Part shown: piece after piece, positions 47,731-56,923 of the stretch
Position numbering within the stretch: the first letter of the stretch is position 1
Layout of the letters: each line of letters opens with the position of its first letter
Position numbers and translations under genes: made by a program
NCBI RefSeq assembly: GCF_021530565.1
Contig: NZ_JAKGBI010000002.1
Location: forward strand, 248,001 to 312,000
Source: Pseudoalteromonas sp. SMS1
Lineage (GTDB): Bacteria > Pseudomonadota > Gammaproteobacteria > Enterobacterales > Alteromonadaceae
Reading direction: 5' to 3'
DNA length: 64,000 nt
Notes under the pieces: generated by a model
The model's input: the letters and a program-made list of their open reading frames with translations, nothing else
What the model was told of the DNA's origin: nothing
The model's database searches: none

Positions 47731-48822
47731 CTAATTCAGGTTACAGGCTTCTAAACCTGATAAGCGCATACGAACGTCGAGCTCGGGCAGTGGACGAGGC
47801 TGAACACGTGCTAGCTTGTCAGCAAAGGCTTTGATATGTTCTGGTGTGGTTCCACAACACCCACCTACGATGTTAATAAAGCCTTCCTGACCCCAATCAA
47901 CTATCTCTACGCTCATTTCATCGGCTTCTAGATCATATTCACCAAATTCATTGGGTAAACCCGCATTCGGGTGCACCGAAGTATAGGTTTCACATACACG
48001 CGATAATTCTTCAACATAAGGACGTAAGAGATCTGGGCCTAAAGCACAATTAAGGCCAATTGAAATGGGTTTGATATGACGAATAGAGTTATAAAAAGCT
48101 TCTGTTGTTTGACCCGACAGTGTACGGCCTGAGGCATCGGTAATGGTACCTGAGATCATCACTGGTAATCGAACACCCGCTTGTTCAAACGCTTCTTCTA
48201 CCCCGTAGGCAGCTGCTTTAGCATTGAGTGTATCGAAAATAGTTTCGATAAGAATTAAGTGTGCACCACCCTCTATCAAGGCAAGGGTCGATTCAATATA
48301 TGCCTCCACCAGCGCATCAAACGTAACATTACGATAACCAGGATCGTTTACATCAGGAGAGATTGAACACGTTTTTGACGTTGGACCTAACACACCACCC
48401 ACATAGCGCGGTTTACCCGGGTCTTTTGCGGTAAACTCATCACATACTTCGCGCGCTAACTTCGCCGACTCAAAATTTATCTCACGGCTTAAACTCGCCA
48501 TGTCGTAATCTTCCATAGAAATTGTCGTCGAGTTGAAGGTATTGGTTTCAATAATGTCCGCCCCTGCCTCTAGGTACTCTCTGTGGATCTGTCGAATCAC
48601 TTCGGGCTGCGTCAAACTCAATAAATCATTATTGCCCTTTATCAGCACATGCCAATCCTTGAAGCGCTCACCGCGATAATCTTCTTCTTCAAATTTGTGT
48701 TTTTGGATCATAGTACCCATTGCGCCATCTAAAATAACAATGCGTTCTTGCATGGTTTTTTTCAGGGCATCAGATACTGCTTGGCCATCAACTGGCTCAA
48801 ATGGCACGCTGTTATTCGGCAT
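47731..48822 (-). CDS. metH: Methionine synthase homocysteine-binding component (N-terminal part of split MetH)
   Basis: The 363-residue protein matches the E. coli MetH N-terminal module: [15 protein letters not shown], the GLNCALG Cys and [11 protein letters not shown]ys pair that bind zinc and homocysteine. It ends [13 protein letters not shown] then stop, right at the inter-domain linker of single-chain MetH. The second gene begins 11 bp later with its own AGGAAG ribosome site. The split is therefore at a clean domain border and not a sequencing error. It overlaps the metA stop by 11 bp, which couples all three genes. Confidence 0.93.
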   Translation of the reverse strand: MPNNSVPFEPVDGQAVSDALKKTMQERIVILDGAMGTMIQKHKFEEEDYRGERFKDWHVLIKGNNDLLSLTQPEVIRQIHREYLEAGADIIETNTFNSTTISMEDYDMASLSREINFESAKLAREVCDEFTAKDPGKPRYVGGVLGPTSKTCSISPDVNDPGYRNVTFDALVEAYIESTLALIEGGAHLILIETIFDTLNAKAAAYGVEEAFEQAGVRLPVMISGTITDASGRTLSGQTTEAFYNSIRHIKPISIGLNCALGPDLLRPYVEELSRVCETYTSVHPNAGLPNEFGEYDLEADEMSVEIVDWGQEGFINIVGGCCGTTPEHIKAFADKLARVQPRPLPELDVRMRLSGLEACNLN

Positions 48823-49759
48823 AATTGTTAGTCCTTACGTCTTGGCTAACGAGATTAATATCGTAGGGGGTTGTTTGGTACACATAGTAGTTTAACCAAT
48901 TTGAGAATAATAAAAAGGCGTGACTCTGCCAGGTTTTTGAAGGCTTGACACCCTGATCATCATTGGGGAAATAGTTCTCAGGTTTAGATGCATGCACGTC
49001 GTTGAGTAAGTCTCGTTGGTATTCTTTTTGAAGTGTATCTGCATCGTACTCTGGGTGTCCTGTAATATACACTTGACTCCCAGTTTTATTTTTCATTAGG
49101 TAGGCTCCAACCTTTTGCGAGCCAGCTAAGACAACTAAATCCTTGCAGTTATTGATCTGCTCAATATCGATATGCCCATAACGGGAATGCGGTACTAAAA
49201 ACTCATCATCAAAACCGCGCGTAAGCGCCCCGTGGTCAAAATACACTTGATGTTTGAATACACCACACAATTTTTTTTCTTTGAGCGCTCTTTTTAAACC
49301 ATGGTGGTGAAAGAGACCTGCATGCGCAGCCCAGCAAGAAAACAACGTTGAGGTGACATGGTGCTCCGCCCAATCAAAAAACTCTTGTAATTCTTGCCAA
49401 TAGATAACCTCACTGTATTCGAGGTGTGCTAAGGGGGCACCCGTCACTATCAAAGCATCATAATTCTGCGCTTTTACTTCAGAGAAGTAGCGATAGAACA
49501 TGTTCAAATGCTGCTCAGAGTTATCAGAGCTACGGTGCGTGTCTAATCGTAACAAATCCACATGCACTTGCAGCGGCGTATTTGCCAGCAAACGAATAAA
49601 CTGCACTTCGGTCTCTACCTTATTGGGCATTAAATTCAGTATAGCTAACCGCATAGGACGGATTTCTTGAGACAAAGCTCGACTTTTGGGCATTACAAAT
49701 ACATTTTCATGTCGCAGCCTTGCAATGGCAGGCAATTCGTCTTTTACGGTGATTGGCAT
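48812..49759 (-). CDS. metA: Homoserine O-acyltransferase (succinyltransferase type)
   Basis: About 315 residues from ATG 49759, which gives the family start [23 protein letters not shown]. The catalytic Cys is in [17 protein letters not shown], and the His-Glu partner region is [13 protein letters not shown] and ITGHPEYD. It acylates homoserine, the first committed step of methionine synthesis. MetA-family sequences may use succinyl- or acetyl-CoA, and this cannot be decided by eye. First gene of the metA-metH-metH operon. MetJ-like boxes lie upstream. Confidence 0.94.
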   Translation of the reverse strand: MPITVKDELPAIARLRHENVFVMPKSRALSQEIRPMRLAILNLMPNKVETEVQFIRLLANTPLQVHVDLLRLDTHRSSDNSEQHLNMFYRYFSEVKAQNYDALIVTGAPLAHLEYSEVIYWQELQEFFDWAEHHVTSTLFSCWAAHAGLFHHHGLKRALKEKKLCGVFKHQVYFDHGALTRGFDDEFLVPHSRYGHIDIEQINNCKDLVVLAGSQKVGAYLMKNKTGSQVYITGHPEYDADTLQKEYQRDLLNDVHASKPENYFPNDDQGVKPSKTWQSHAFLLFSNWLNYYVYQTTPYDINLVSQDVRTNNYAE

Positions 49760-49834
49760 GAGACTCTTCCCCAATGAAGCATAAATTCGCGAAAACTATC
49801 TTGCTTGCCATTATGAACGAAAGCCCAAAAAATT

Positions 49835-49858
49835 CAACTTCTAGATGTACAGACGTCC
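49835..49858. promoter_or_regulatory. Probable MetJ operator (tandem met boxes)
   Basis: Three adjacent 8-mers: CAACTTCT, AGATGTAC and AGACGTCC, with 5, 6 and 7 of 8 matches to the met box AGACGTCT. MetJ dimers bind adjacent met boxes in methionine genes of gammaproteobacteria. The site is 76 bp upstream of the metA start. Confidence 0.75.
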
Positions 49859-50000
49859 AAATGAAGTAATAATCAGATCCATGGAATAAGTATGTGTGCT
49901 GAATATAATGCACTTGGATGAATTCATCGGGGGCCGTAAAGGAAAGGAGCGTGTATCAAGTATAAAAAACGAAGAGCATGACGTGTAACAATCATGCGAT

Positions 50001-50027
50001 AAAGGGTGCGCTGTGAGTCGCACCCTG
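50001..50027 (-). terminator. Hairpin after the small membrane protein gene
   Basis: Arms GGGTGCG and CGCACCC with an 8-base loop. On the minus strand it is followed by TTTATC. It lies 20 bp after the small gene stop and separates it from the metA promoter. Confidence 0.65.
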
Positions 50028-50046
50028 AGTTTATGCAAGTAGAGGA

Positions 50047-50238
50047 CTAACTGATATAACCGAATGCTAAAACAGCCGCAAGGATAAGGCCCGCTGAAGA
50101 AAAGATGCCATATTCTATACTCACTTTTAGGCGATCTGCGCCTGCTTGTCTTGATTCCGAAAATGCCATAATCAAACAAGACACAAACATACTAAAGCTG
50201 AACAGAATTAAGTTTACTTGAATTGCATCGAGTACCAT
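50047..50238 (-). CDS. Small membrane protein, two transmembrane segments
   Basis: 63 residues from ATG 50238, preceded by GGAGAACAAT. Two hydrophobic segments (VNLILFSFSMFVSCLIMAF and IFSSAGLILAAVLAFGYI) flank a charged loop (SESRQAGADRLKVSIEYG). No family recognised. The good ribosome site and following terminator favour a real gene. A longer in-frame start at 50313 would read through the ribosome site and is not used. Confidence 0.7.
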   Translation of the reverse strand: MVLDAIQVNLILFSFSMFVSCLIMAFSESRQAGADRLKVSIEYGIFSSAGLILAAVLAFGYIS

Positions 50239-50422
50239 ATTGTTCTCCAATGGGTGGCAAAGCGACCACACGTTAAGCTGACGACTATATCTACAAACAA
50301 AGTGTAGCAGCAAACCTTTTAAACTTTCAATAAAAACTGAAAGTTTAATTTAATACGGTTAATTGTTGCATCCCTAAGCGAAAAGATTACAGTACGAGCA
50401 ATTAAGCAAGAACAATAAGAAT

Positions 50423-51313
50423 ATGATGGGCATTGGAGAGTTAGCAGCATTCACAGCAGCGGCAGTATGGGCGTTTTCAACGCTGCTATACAAGCGCTTT
50501 AGTCACCACTTAAATCCACTGGAATTAAATGTCGCCAAAGGCGTCATTGCATCTGTGCTGATGGCCGCAGTATTACTTTTAACGTGGGATAGTCAGCTAC
50601 CCACAACTCAATTCAGTTGGGGATGGTTGATAGCCAGTGGCATTGTGGGCATCGCCATTGGGGACAGTGCTTACTTTGGTGCACTTCGTAATATTGGCCC
50701 TGCACGCACGTTGGTAATAGAGTCACTCGCCCCTGCGATTGCAGGACTGCTCAACATCGCCTTATTGGGCGTCTTTTTATCCCTTAGTGCATGGTTAGGC
50801 ATACTACTTACTACCTTGGGTGTGATTATTGCGGTCAAGCCTAATCGAGCGCTTCCGACAGTAGATCGAAATACGTACCACAAAGGGGTTGTTTTCGCGC
50901 TTATTGCCGCAACCTGCCAAGCAGCAGGTATGGTGTTATCCAAAGGGGCATTAAATGATCAACACGTCAGTAGCTTGTGGGCTGCAACCATACGTTTAGT
51001 GTCTGGTACACTCGCGGTGGCGATTATCGTTGCCGCATTTAAACACAGCTCGTTACAACGCGCGATCACACTTCAGGGGATAGATAGTAAAAAGTGGTTA
51101 TTTGCTGCAGTGTTTTTTGGCACATTCATCGGCTTATGGTTGCAACTAATTGCTGTAAACAACACCGATCCTGCGATCGCACAAACCATATTTTCTGCTG
51201 CACCACTGATGGTGATAACCATGAGCCTCATACGCAAAGAGCATATAACACATAACATGATATTGGGTGGCGTATTGGCGTTTGGCGGGATAGTTTTACT
51301 ATTGAGTGGGTAG
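50423..51313 (+). CDS. EamA/DMT family transporter
   Basis: The 296-residue protein has ten membrane segments in two repeats of five, each an EamA domain (residues ~5-135 and ~155-295). Typical elements are AAFTAAAVWAFSTLLYKRF at the N-terminus and TIFSAAPLMVITMSL in repeat two. It is an inner membrane metabolite transporter, probably exporting amino acids or drugs; the substrate is unknown. Start ATG 50423 or 50426. Divergent from the small membrane protein. Confidence 0.9.
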   Translation: MMGIGELAAFTAAAVWAFSTLLYKRFSHHLNPLELNVAKGVIASVLMAAVLLLTWDSQLPTTQFSWGWLIASGIVGIAIGDSAYFGALRNIGPARTLVIESLAPAIAGLLNIALLGVFLSLSAWLGILLTTLGVIIAVKPNRALPTVDRNTYHKGVVFALIAATCQAAGMVLSKGALNDQHVSSLWAATIRLVSGTLAVAIIVAAFKHSSLQRAITLQGIDSKKWLFAAVFFGTFIGLWLQLIAVNNTDPAIAQTIFSAAPLMVITMSLIRKEHITHNMILGGVLAFGGIVLLLSG

Positions 51314-51341
51314 GAATAAGTTTAGGAAAGAGGCCATCGCA

Positions 51342-51381
51342 GTTAGCCTATGCATAGAGCAATGCACGTGAGCAGGCTAAC
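51342..51381. repeat. Nested inverted repeat between the EamA gene and the tail block
   Basis: Outer arms GTTAGCCT and AGGCTAAC enclose an inner TGCAT/ATGCA hairpin. It sits at the junction of chromosomal and phage-like genes. It could terminate the EamA transcript or mark the edge of the inserted block. Confidence 0.4.
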
Positions 51382-51417
51382 TGGATGACCTTGGAGGTAG
51401 GAGGTGTGGAAGGATAA

Positions 51418-51438
51418 GCATCGCAAGAATAGCGATGC
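51418..51438 (-). terminator. Hairpin at the 3' end of the tail gene block
   Basis: Arms GCATCGC and GCGATGC with a 7-base loop, 40 bp beyond the stop of the last tail gene on the minus strand. The T-rich tail is short. Confidence 0.5.
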
Positions 51439-51477
51439 GATATGAAATTATTCATTTATAAAGAACGCATTAAGCGT

Positions 51478-52494
51478 TTATTCGGCCAAAGCTTCACAGC
51501 ACACATAAGAGTAATACCCTTGGCCATTGATCACGTGTTCAACTTCATTGACGTACCAACGACCGTTAATTTCGTCAGCGACGTCTTCAATTTCAACCAC
51601 ACCGCCAGCAACTATGTCCGGTTTTCCAAAGGTGTGAAGTTGTACTGACTTGTGACTTCGTTTTAATTGATTTAATTTGCTGTTCGCAGCGGCCTGTGCG
51701 TTTGCTTCGTTTGAGTATACGTATGGTAGTACATGGGTCGGGGCGTTAGATCCAGCACTCACTGTCTTTAGCTCAGCAATATCAAAGTCATAGAACTTTG
51801 CTTTGACTTCGCCTACAGACTTATAGTGCTGAGCATTGAGCACCCAATTTGTCAGCCATTTTGGCCCCAGTGCCACCTCAGGCAAAGCTTGCCCGGATAA
51901 TGAACGGCCAGTCCCTTTATTCATGAAAATCAATTTGTCATTGACGATTTTCATAAACGCATCATATTGCTCTGCTAACTTTGAAAGTAGCTGCATGTCG
52001 CTTTCGTTTTGCTCAATATGCGGTAACTGAATCGATTGATAACTATCTGCAATACATGGAGACAAACCATATTGGCCTGCGATTTCTGAAATCACATCAG
52101 CCAACATCAAGGGTGCTTCATCTGAACTGGGCCAAGATTTGAACTTCAGTGTTTTTAAATCCTGATCCCAAAGAACTTTATTACCATGCAGTTCAAGTGC
52201 CCTAACAGGGCCAATCAGCTGATATTCACCAACGCTGTACTTACCCATTTCAACAATCGGCGCACTGCTGTCGTCAGTGCCCTGTTTGTAGCCCATGCCA
52301 ATTTCAAGATCTTCAGCACCTTGTGGCGCAGTGATTGGCAAGTTTCCTAAGTTGTCAAACTTTACATAACACGTGTCGCTTAACAGCCCCGTACGAAGGG
52401 TCACTCGTACTTCAGCAATGCGATCTCGAAGCTGTGCCCCAACCTCATTGCCGTTCGCTTTTACCGAGTAATGCGCCTGTAATTCCATGACCAT
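51478..52494 (-). CDS. Phage late control protein D / tail hub (P2 gpD-like)
   Basis: The 338-residue protein has the architecture of the contractile-tail hub gpD (equivalent to T4 gp27): beta barrels at the N-terminus (ITAPQGAEDLEIGMGYKQG), a middle lysin-like part with LADVISEIAGQYGLSP and LLSKLAEQYDAFMKIVNDKLIFMNKG, and a C-terminal domain ending VNEVEHVINGQGYYSYVCCEAL. Last gene of the tail module in transcription order, after X and U, the same order as in P2 (T-U-X-D). Directly adjacent to gpX (1 bp). Confidence 0.9.
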   Translation of the reverse strand: MVMELQAHYSVKANGNEVGAQLRDRIAEVRVTLRTGLLSDTCYVKFDNLGNLPITAPQGAEDLEIGMGYKQGTDDSSAPIVEMGKYSVGEYQLIGPVRALELHGNKVLWDQDLKTLKFKSWPSSDEAPLMLADVISEIAGQYGLSPCIADSYQSIQLPHIEQNESDMQLLSKLAEQYDAFMKIVNDKLIFMNKGTGRSLSGQALPEVALGPKWLTNWVLNAQHYKSVGEVKAKFYDFDIAELKTVSAGSNAPTHVLPYVYSNEANAQAAANSKLNQLKRSHKSVQLHTFGKPDIVAGGVVEIEDVADEINGRWYVNEVEHVINGQGYYSYVCCEALAE

Positions 52495-52707
52495 TTACTC
52501 CCAAATATTGATCTCTTTACGTACTTTCGGTTTTGGTAAATCGGGTAGAAAAATTTCTATGTTTTCTGGATAGATAGGACCTAGCTCGGCAAGCCCATAA
52601 TTGAACTCAAGAACACGCTCCACCATCCCCGAACTACGGCCATAGTGACGGAAACAAATTAAATCCAAGCAGTCTCCATCCCGTGTGACATACGTTACAC
52701 CGCTCAT
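52495..52707 (-). CDS. Tail protein X (LysM-like, P2 gpX)
   Basis: The 70-residue protein starts MSGVTYVTRDGDCLDLICFRHYG, the LysM-like signature of gpX tail proteins, and has NYGLAELGPIYPENIEIFLPDL. It joins the tail hub to the tube or tape measure. Its position between U and D is as in P2. Confidence 0.93.
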   Translation of the reverse strand: MSGVTYVTRDGDCLDLICFRHYGRSSGMVERVLEFNYGLAELGPIYPENIEIFLPDLPKPKVRKEINIWE

Positions 52708-53159
52708 TACTTAGCTCCTTCGTTTCCGTCATAACGGGAAAGTTTCATCGTAAATTGGATTTCTCGAGGAATGCCATCATTTAAAAATAGGGTGCGAGTT
52801 TCATTGATATCAGTGATCACCCACTTATCTAATACGCGCCCGACACTGGGACTAGATTTACCGCTCTCTTCTACATATGTCAGTGTTAACGGCTCACCTT
52901 TTGCAGCTTCAGCACGCATTTTATCCAGTTGCTTCAAGCCATCTTTTACCAACTGAGGAAAGATAGTCCCTTCGATTTCAAGCTCCTGCTTCCCCACCCC
53001 AACAAATTGCTGTACAGGTGTCGCTTGATCAGTTTGCGTATCGAGCGTTTTCCAGCGGTACTGTGTATTAAACTGGATTTTTTGATAGGCAGCTGTGCTC
53101 ACAGAAAACTTGTATTTACCTAGCTGCATCATGTAGTTGGCATGATTTATCTTTGCCAT
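52707..53159 (-). CDS. Phage tail protein U (tail terminator/joining type)
   Basis: 150 residues with the P2 gpU features: MMQLGKYKFSVSTAAYQ near the N-terminus, RWKTLDTQT, GVGKQELEIEGTIFPQ and IQFTMKLSRYDG at the end. Needed for tail completion in P2. It shares one base with gpX and lies 35 bp after the tape measure. Confidence 0.9.
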   Translation of the reverse strand: MAKINHANYMMQLGKYKFSVSTAAYQKIQFNTQYRWKTLDTQTDQATPVQQFVGVGKQELEIEGTIFPQLVKDGLKQLDKMRAEAAKGEPLTLTYVEESGKSSPSVGRVLDKWVITDINETRTLFLNDGIPREIQFTMKLSRYDGNEGAK

Positions 53160-53194
53160 TGAAAGCCCTCTTTAAAAAGCTTAAGGGGAACCCC

Positions 53195-56100
53195 TTAAGC
53201 TACTTCGTTGTAATACCGCGCACGATAATCTCGCACAGCTTGTTGTTGTTGCTGTTCCAGTATTTGCTTAACTTGGACAGCAATATCCTGCGCTTTCTCA
53301 TCGCCGTTAGCATTCACCGTAATATTGGCATTCACCGTGACACTGCCTGCAAACGCCTTAGATTGCACCTCGCTGGTAACTTGGGGTTGCACACTGCTTT
53401 GTTGCGCTAAAGATTCAGGCTTGCTCACAGGTAAAGCTTTTGCCGCTCCTTGCTGAGTCGACTTTTCGGCTTCATCGTCGCCAAATAAGCTCGCGAAGAA
53501 ATTGCCGCCGACTTGGGACATCGCCGCATTTGTTAAATAACCAGCAATAGGCCCTAGGAACTTGCCATACTTAGGAATTTTCCCGACTAAGTGCTCTACG
53601 CCTTCTGCACTTAACGCACCTGTTAACGTGCCACCGATAGTACGTGCTTTTTCTTGAGTAGACAGGTCATCATTGGCCGCAGCTTGATAAATGGTGTGGC
53701 CATTTAAAGCATGTCCCAACAATTGCGTTTGTTTAGACAATTGCGCTGACTTGCCCGCAGGTTTGCCAGACGCAGCATCTACCGCAGCCATCGTGCCAAG
53801 CACCATGTTTGCTTCATTAATGACATTGTCTTTAACAAACTGTAGGGGTGATCCTGCCTGCGTATTGGTGGTTGCCTCTTGCGCAAATTGCGTGTCAGCT
53901 TGCCCATCAGCCAAAGCTGAGACACTCGACGTACTAGACTCACTCACCGTTTGCGAGCTATCTTCTTTTGATTCGTCATCAAAGAACCAACCGCCTAGCG
54001 TATCACCTAGCCAACTCCCTGCTGATTCTCCTCCAAATGCGCCAATCGCACCGCCCACAATCCCGCCAAGCGCAGTACCTATAACTGGCACAACAGAGCC
54101 AATCGCGGCCCCCGCTGCAGCGCCTGCTAACGCGCCGCCCATTCCGCCGACGGCACCGCCAACACGGCTGGATTTTTCTTGTTTGCTTAAGGAGTCATCA
54201 CTTAACGCGGAGTAGGCATCCATGGCCCCCATTGCAACAGTCAAAGGGGCATTTAACTTGCCTAAATACTTTGCAGGCCCTTTGGCCAAGCTTGACAGTA
54301 CGCCTCCTTTTTTACCCACAAACTTACCCAACTTAGAAAATACCGAATCATTTGCCGCCTTGGGCGCTTTGTATGAAGTAGGTTTTTTCGCTTTAGGTTG
54401 TTTTGCAGGCTTGTCTGCTTTACGACTGGCAACTTGTTGGCCAGCTGGTTTAGCCTTACCGCCATCGAGCACTTTAAACGCAGGCTTCGCAGACTTTTTG
54501 CGCTTTGGTTGTTTAGATTTAGATGATTGATTTAATTTTTCAGCCTTTCGCTGGCGCGTATCATCCTCGTCATTTTGGGCGCGCTTCGCGCCTTTATTTG
54601 ATTTGTTTCGTTTATTGGATTTTTTACGACTCTTTTTAGATTTTTTCTTAGACTTCTTAGGTTTTTCTTCTTGTTCATCATCGCCGTCAAACAGTGATTC
54701 TAAACCTAAGTCACCTAAGCCAAACTCGGCCAATAAATCAGGCACAGCCCCGGTTAATGAAGACAAATCTCCATTTAAAATACCTTTAAAGTCGAGCTTT
54801 TCAATCAGTGCGGAGTGCTTTGAAAATAGACTCGCCGCATCTTGCAAACCGAACGCGTTAAGCAATGCCGGCGCTTGCTGCATTAAGGAGCTGAGATCAC
54901 CTTCTAAAATTGCTTTAGCATCCAGTTTTTGTAGGGCAGGTAAAGCAGCATCAAGTGTTGCACCCACTTCATCCAACCCTGCCGCTTTAAGCAAACCAGG
55001 CGCTGCTGACATCAAACTTGATACATCCCCACTGGCAATGCCTTTGAGATCTAACTGCTGTAGAGCTGGTAAAGCTGCACCTAGCGTTTCTGATGCTTCA
55101 CCTAACCCCGCAGCCTTTAATAAACCAGGTGCCGCAGACAATAAGCTGGAAACGTCACCGTTAGCGATACCTTTCAAGTCTAATTGTTGCAGTGCCGGTA
55201 AGGCAGCACCTAATGTTTCAGACGCTTCATTTAATCCGACTGAGGCCAGTAAATCTGGCGCGGCGGTCATCAAGCTCGATACATCGCCACTTGCGATGCC
55301 TTTTAAGTCTAGCTGCTGAAGTGCTGGCAAAGCGGCACCGAGCGTTTCGGATGCTTCATTCAACCCCACTGAGGCCAGTAAATCTGGCGCGGCAGTCATT
55401 AAGCTCGACACATCGCCACTTGCTATACCCTTTAAATCCAACTGCTTTAATGCCGGTAAGGCGGCACTCAACGTCGTTGATACTTGCTCAAAGCCCGCAG
55501 ATTTAAGTAGCTCAGGCGCGATGTCAACGACCTGACTTAAATCCCCATCAATTACCCCGGCTAGATCCAATTGCGAAAGAGCAGGGATATGCTGTGCTAA
55601 AGTTTGCTGAACCGCAGCGAGATCAACTGCTTTGAGTAATTCAGGGGCAGCCTGCTGAAGACTACTTAAATCCCCAGCCATGACCGCAGAAATATCTACT
55701 TGTTGAAGTGCTGGTAATGCATTTTCAAGCGTTTGTGCTGCGCTGGACATATCCAGTGCATTCAACACGTCAGGTGCGGCATCAACTAAACTTGATAAGT
55801 CACCATTTAAGAGCTCTTTTACATTGAGCGCCTCTACAACGGGCAGTGCACCTTCTAATGTTTTTGCCGCATCAGATAAATCAAATGCATTCAAAATTTT
55901 CGGTGCCGCGCTGACTAAGCTTGTCAAATCCCCTTCCAGTACCTCTTTAACATTTACAGAGGAGATAGCAGGCAGTGTTTGCTCAACAATTGCACTCGCT
56001 TCATGCATTCCCAGTGCATCAAGCACTTTAGGGGCGCCTTGAACAAATGCATTTAAATCTTGACCCAGTGCGATGTTGTCACTGCTTTGTGACAAACTTT

Positions 56101-56767
56101 TGGTCGCGCTATCTAGGTACGCATTAAACTGCGTCATTCCTAGCGCATCCACCAGCACAGGAGCGGCTTGTTGAATACTGTCCAGCTGCAAAGCCAATGT
56201 ACTTTGCGCATCAGCACTGTTCACTTGAGCTGTGGCTGTGGCCAGCGACTCACTCAGCGCATTAATTGGTAAGTTATCGAATAGTTTAGGAATAGCGACT
56301 TGTAATTCAGCGAGGTCACTACTGGCTGCTGATTGCAATTGCTGGAAATCCAAGGCAGAAACTTGCTGTGCCAATGCCTTGATTGCGCCACTTAGGCCAG
56401 TACCATCACCAATTTTGGCGTCTACTTGCGCTTTTAACGTGTCTGATTCTTGCTCGGTTTGCGCCGCGGCTAACATCTGGGCGCTTTGCGTTACTGCCTG
56501 ATTAGACTTCGCCTGTGCAGTTGAAAACTGCGTTAAGTGTTTTGAAATTACTTGACTTGTATTGCCAAGTAGCTGGTTTACATTAACATTCGCCAATTGC
56601 GAAATTACAGCCTGCAATGCATTCGTATCTAAAGGCTTTTGCGCTTTGACTAAATTAGCCAGCATACTGCCTAATTGAACATTTGGATCAACCTGATCCT
56701 GCTTAGGTAGGCGGTACTTTACTTTGTTCTTTGAACGGCCTTTATCAGACGATTCTTGATGTTTCAT
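53195..56767 (-). CDS. Tail tape measure protein with twelve 43-residue repeats
   Basis: About 1190 residues from ATG 56767 (CCTAGGTATTATT before it). Residues ~192-690 consist of twelve units with the pattern GDLSSLxxxAPxLLxAxGL ... LPALQQLDLKGI; the GD dipeptide recurs at 279, 322, 365 and every 43 residues to 666. A very basic Lys/Ser stretch (~702-731) and a Pro/Lys linker follow. A Gly/Ala-rich hydrophobic segment (~870-920, GGALAGAAAGAAIGSVVPVIG) is typical of tape measures that form membrane pores. The place between E and U is that of P2 gpT. Sets tail length. Confidence 0.88.
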   Translation of the reverse strand: MKHQESSDKGRSKNKVKYRLPKQDQVDPNVQLGSMLANLVKAQKPLDTNALQAVISQLANVNVNQLLGNTSQVISKHLTQFSTAQAKSNQAVTQSAQMLAAAQTEQESDTLKAQVDAKIGDGTGLSGAIKALAQQVSALDFQQLQSAASSDLAELQVAIPKLFDNLPINALSESLATATAQVNSADAQSTLALQLDSIQQAAPVLVDALGMTQFNAYLDSATKSLSQSSDNIALGQDLNAFVQGAPKVLDALGMHEASAIVEQTLPAISSVNVKEVLEGDLTSLVSAAPKILNAFDLSDAAKTLEGALPVVEALNVKELLNGDLSSLVDAAPDVLNALDMSSAAQTLENALPALQQVDISAVMAGDLSSLQQAAPELLKAVDLAAVQQTLAQHIPALSQLDLAGVIDGDLSQVVDIAPELLKSAGFEQVSTTLSAALPALKQLDLKGIASGDVSSLMTAAPDLLASVGLNEASETLGAALPALQQLDLKGIASGDVSSLMTAAPDLLASVGLNEASETLGAALPALQQLDLKGIANGDVSSLLSAAPGLLKAAGLGEASETLGAALPALQQLDLKGIASGDVSSLMSAAPGLLKAAGLDEVGATLDAALPALQKLDAKAILEGDLSSLMQQAPALLNAFGLQDAASLFSKHSALIEKLDFKGILNGDLSSLTGAVPDLLAEFGLGDLGLESLFDGDDEQEEKPKKSKKKSKKSRKKSNKRNKSNKGAKRAQNDEDDTRQRKAEKLNQSSKSKQPKRKKSAKPAFKVLDGGKAKPAGQQVASRKADKPAKQPKAKKPTSYKAPKAANDSVFSKLGKFVGKKGGVLSSLAKGPAKYLGKLNAPLTVAMGAMDAYSALSDDSLSKQEKSSRVGGAVGGMGGALAGAAAGAAIGSVVPVIGTALGGIVGGAIGAFGGESAGSWLGDTLGGWFFDDESKEDSSQTVSESSTSSVSALADGQADTQFAQEATTNTQAGSPLQFVKDNVINEANMVLGTMAAVDAASGKPAGKSAQLSKQTQLLGHALNGHTIYQAAANDDLSTQEKARTIGGTLTGALSAEGVEHLVGKIPKYGKFLGPIAGYLTNAAMSQVGGNFFASLFGDDEAEKSTQQGAAKALPVSKPESLAQQSSVQPQVTSEVQSKAFAGSVTVNANITVNANGDEKAQDIAVQVKQILEQQQQQAVRDYRARYYNEVA
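54698..56196 (-). repeat. 129-bp tandem repeat array inside the tape measure gene
   Basis: Twelve copies of a 129-bp unit (43 codons). The copies at ~55030-55440 are the most alike; units 7 and 8 encode identical residues over SGDVSSLMTAAPDLLASVGL. Outer units are more diverged, which suggests recent expansion of the middle ones. Confidence 0.9.
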
Positions 56768-56900
56768 AATAATACCTAGGAAGAGAAATAAGCGGGAATT
56801 TATTGATTGCGCACTGCAACAGGTTGCAGCGCGCCAAGGTTGATAGCTCAAGACCCTAAAACTGCGCTTAAGTCCTTGAGCTATCAAACTTGCGCTGGTG

Positions 56901-56923
56901 AAAAAAAGGCGGGTTACCCCGCC
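56901..56923 (-). terminator. Intrinsic terminator between the E/E' and tape measure genes
   Basis: Minus strand stem GGCGGG / CCCGCC with a GTAA loop followed by TTTTTTT. The TAA stop of the E' frame lies inside the hairpin. It would reduce transcription of tape measure and downstream genes relative to tube and sheath. Confidence 0.8.

Noticed and set aside
54698..56196. Regular 129-bp repeats, considered as CRISPR or satellite DNA
   Set aside because: No spacers; the repeats are in frame and encode a 43-residue protein unit.
53691..56501. Several long open frames antisense to the tape measure gene
   Set aside because: They mirror the Ala/Ser-rich repeat composition of the real gene and lack starts with ribosome sites.
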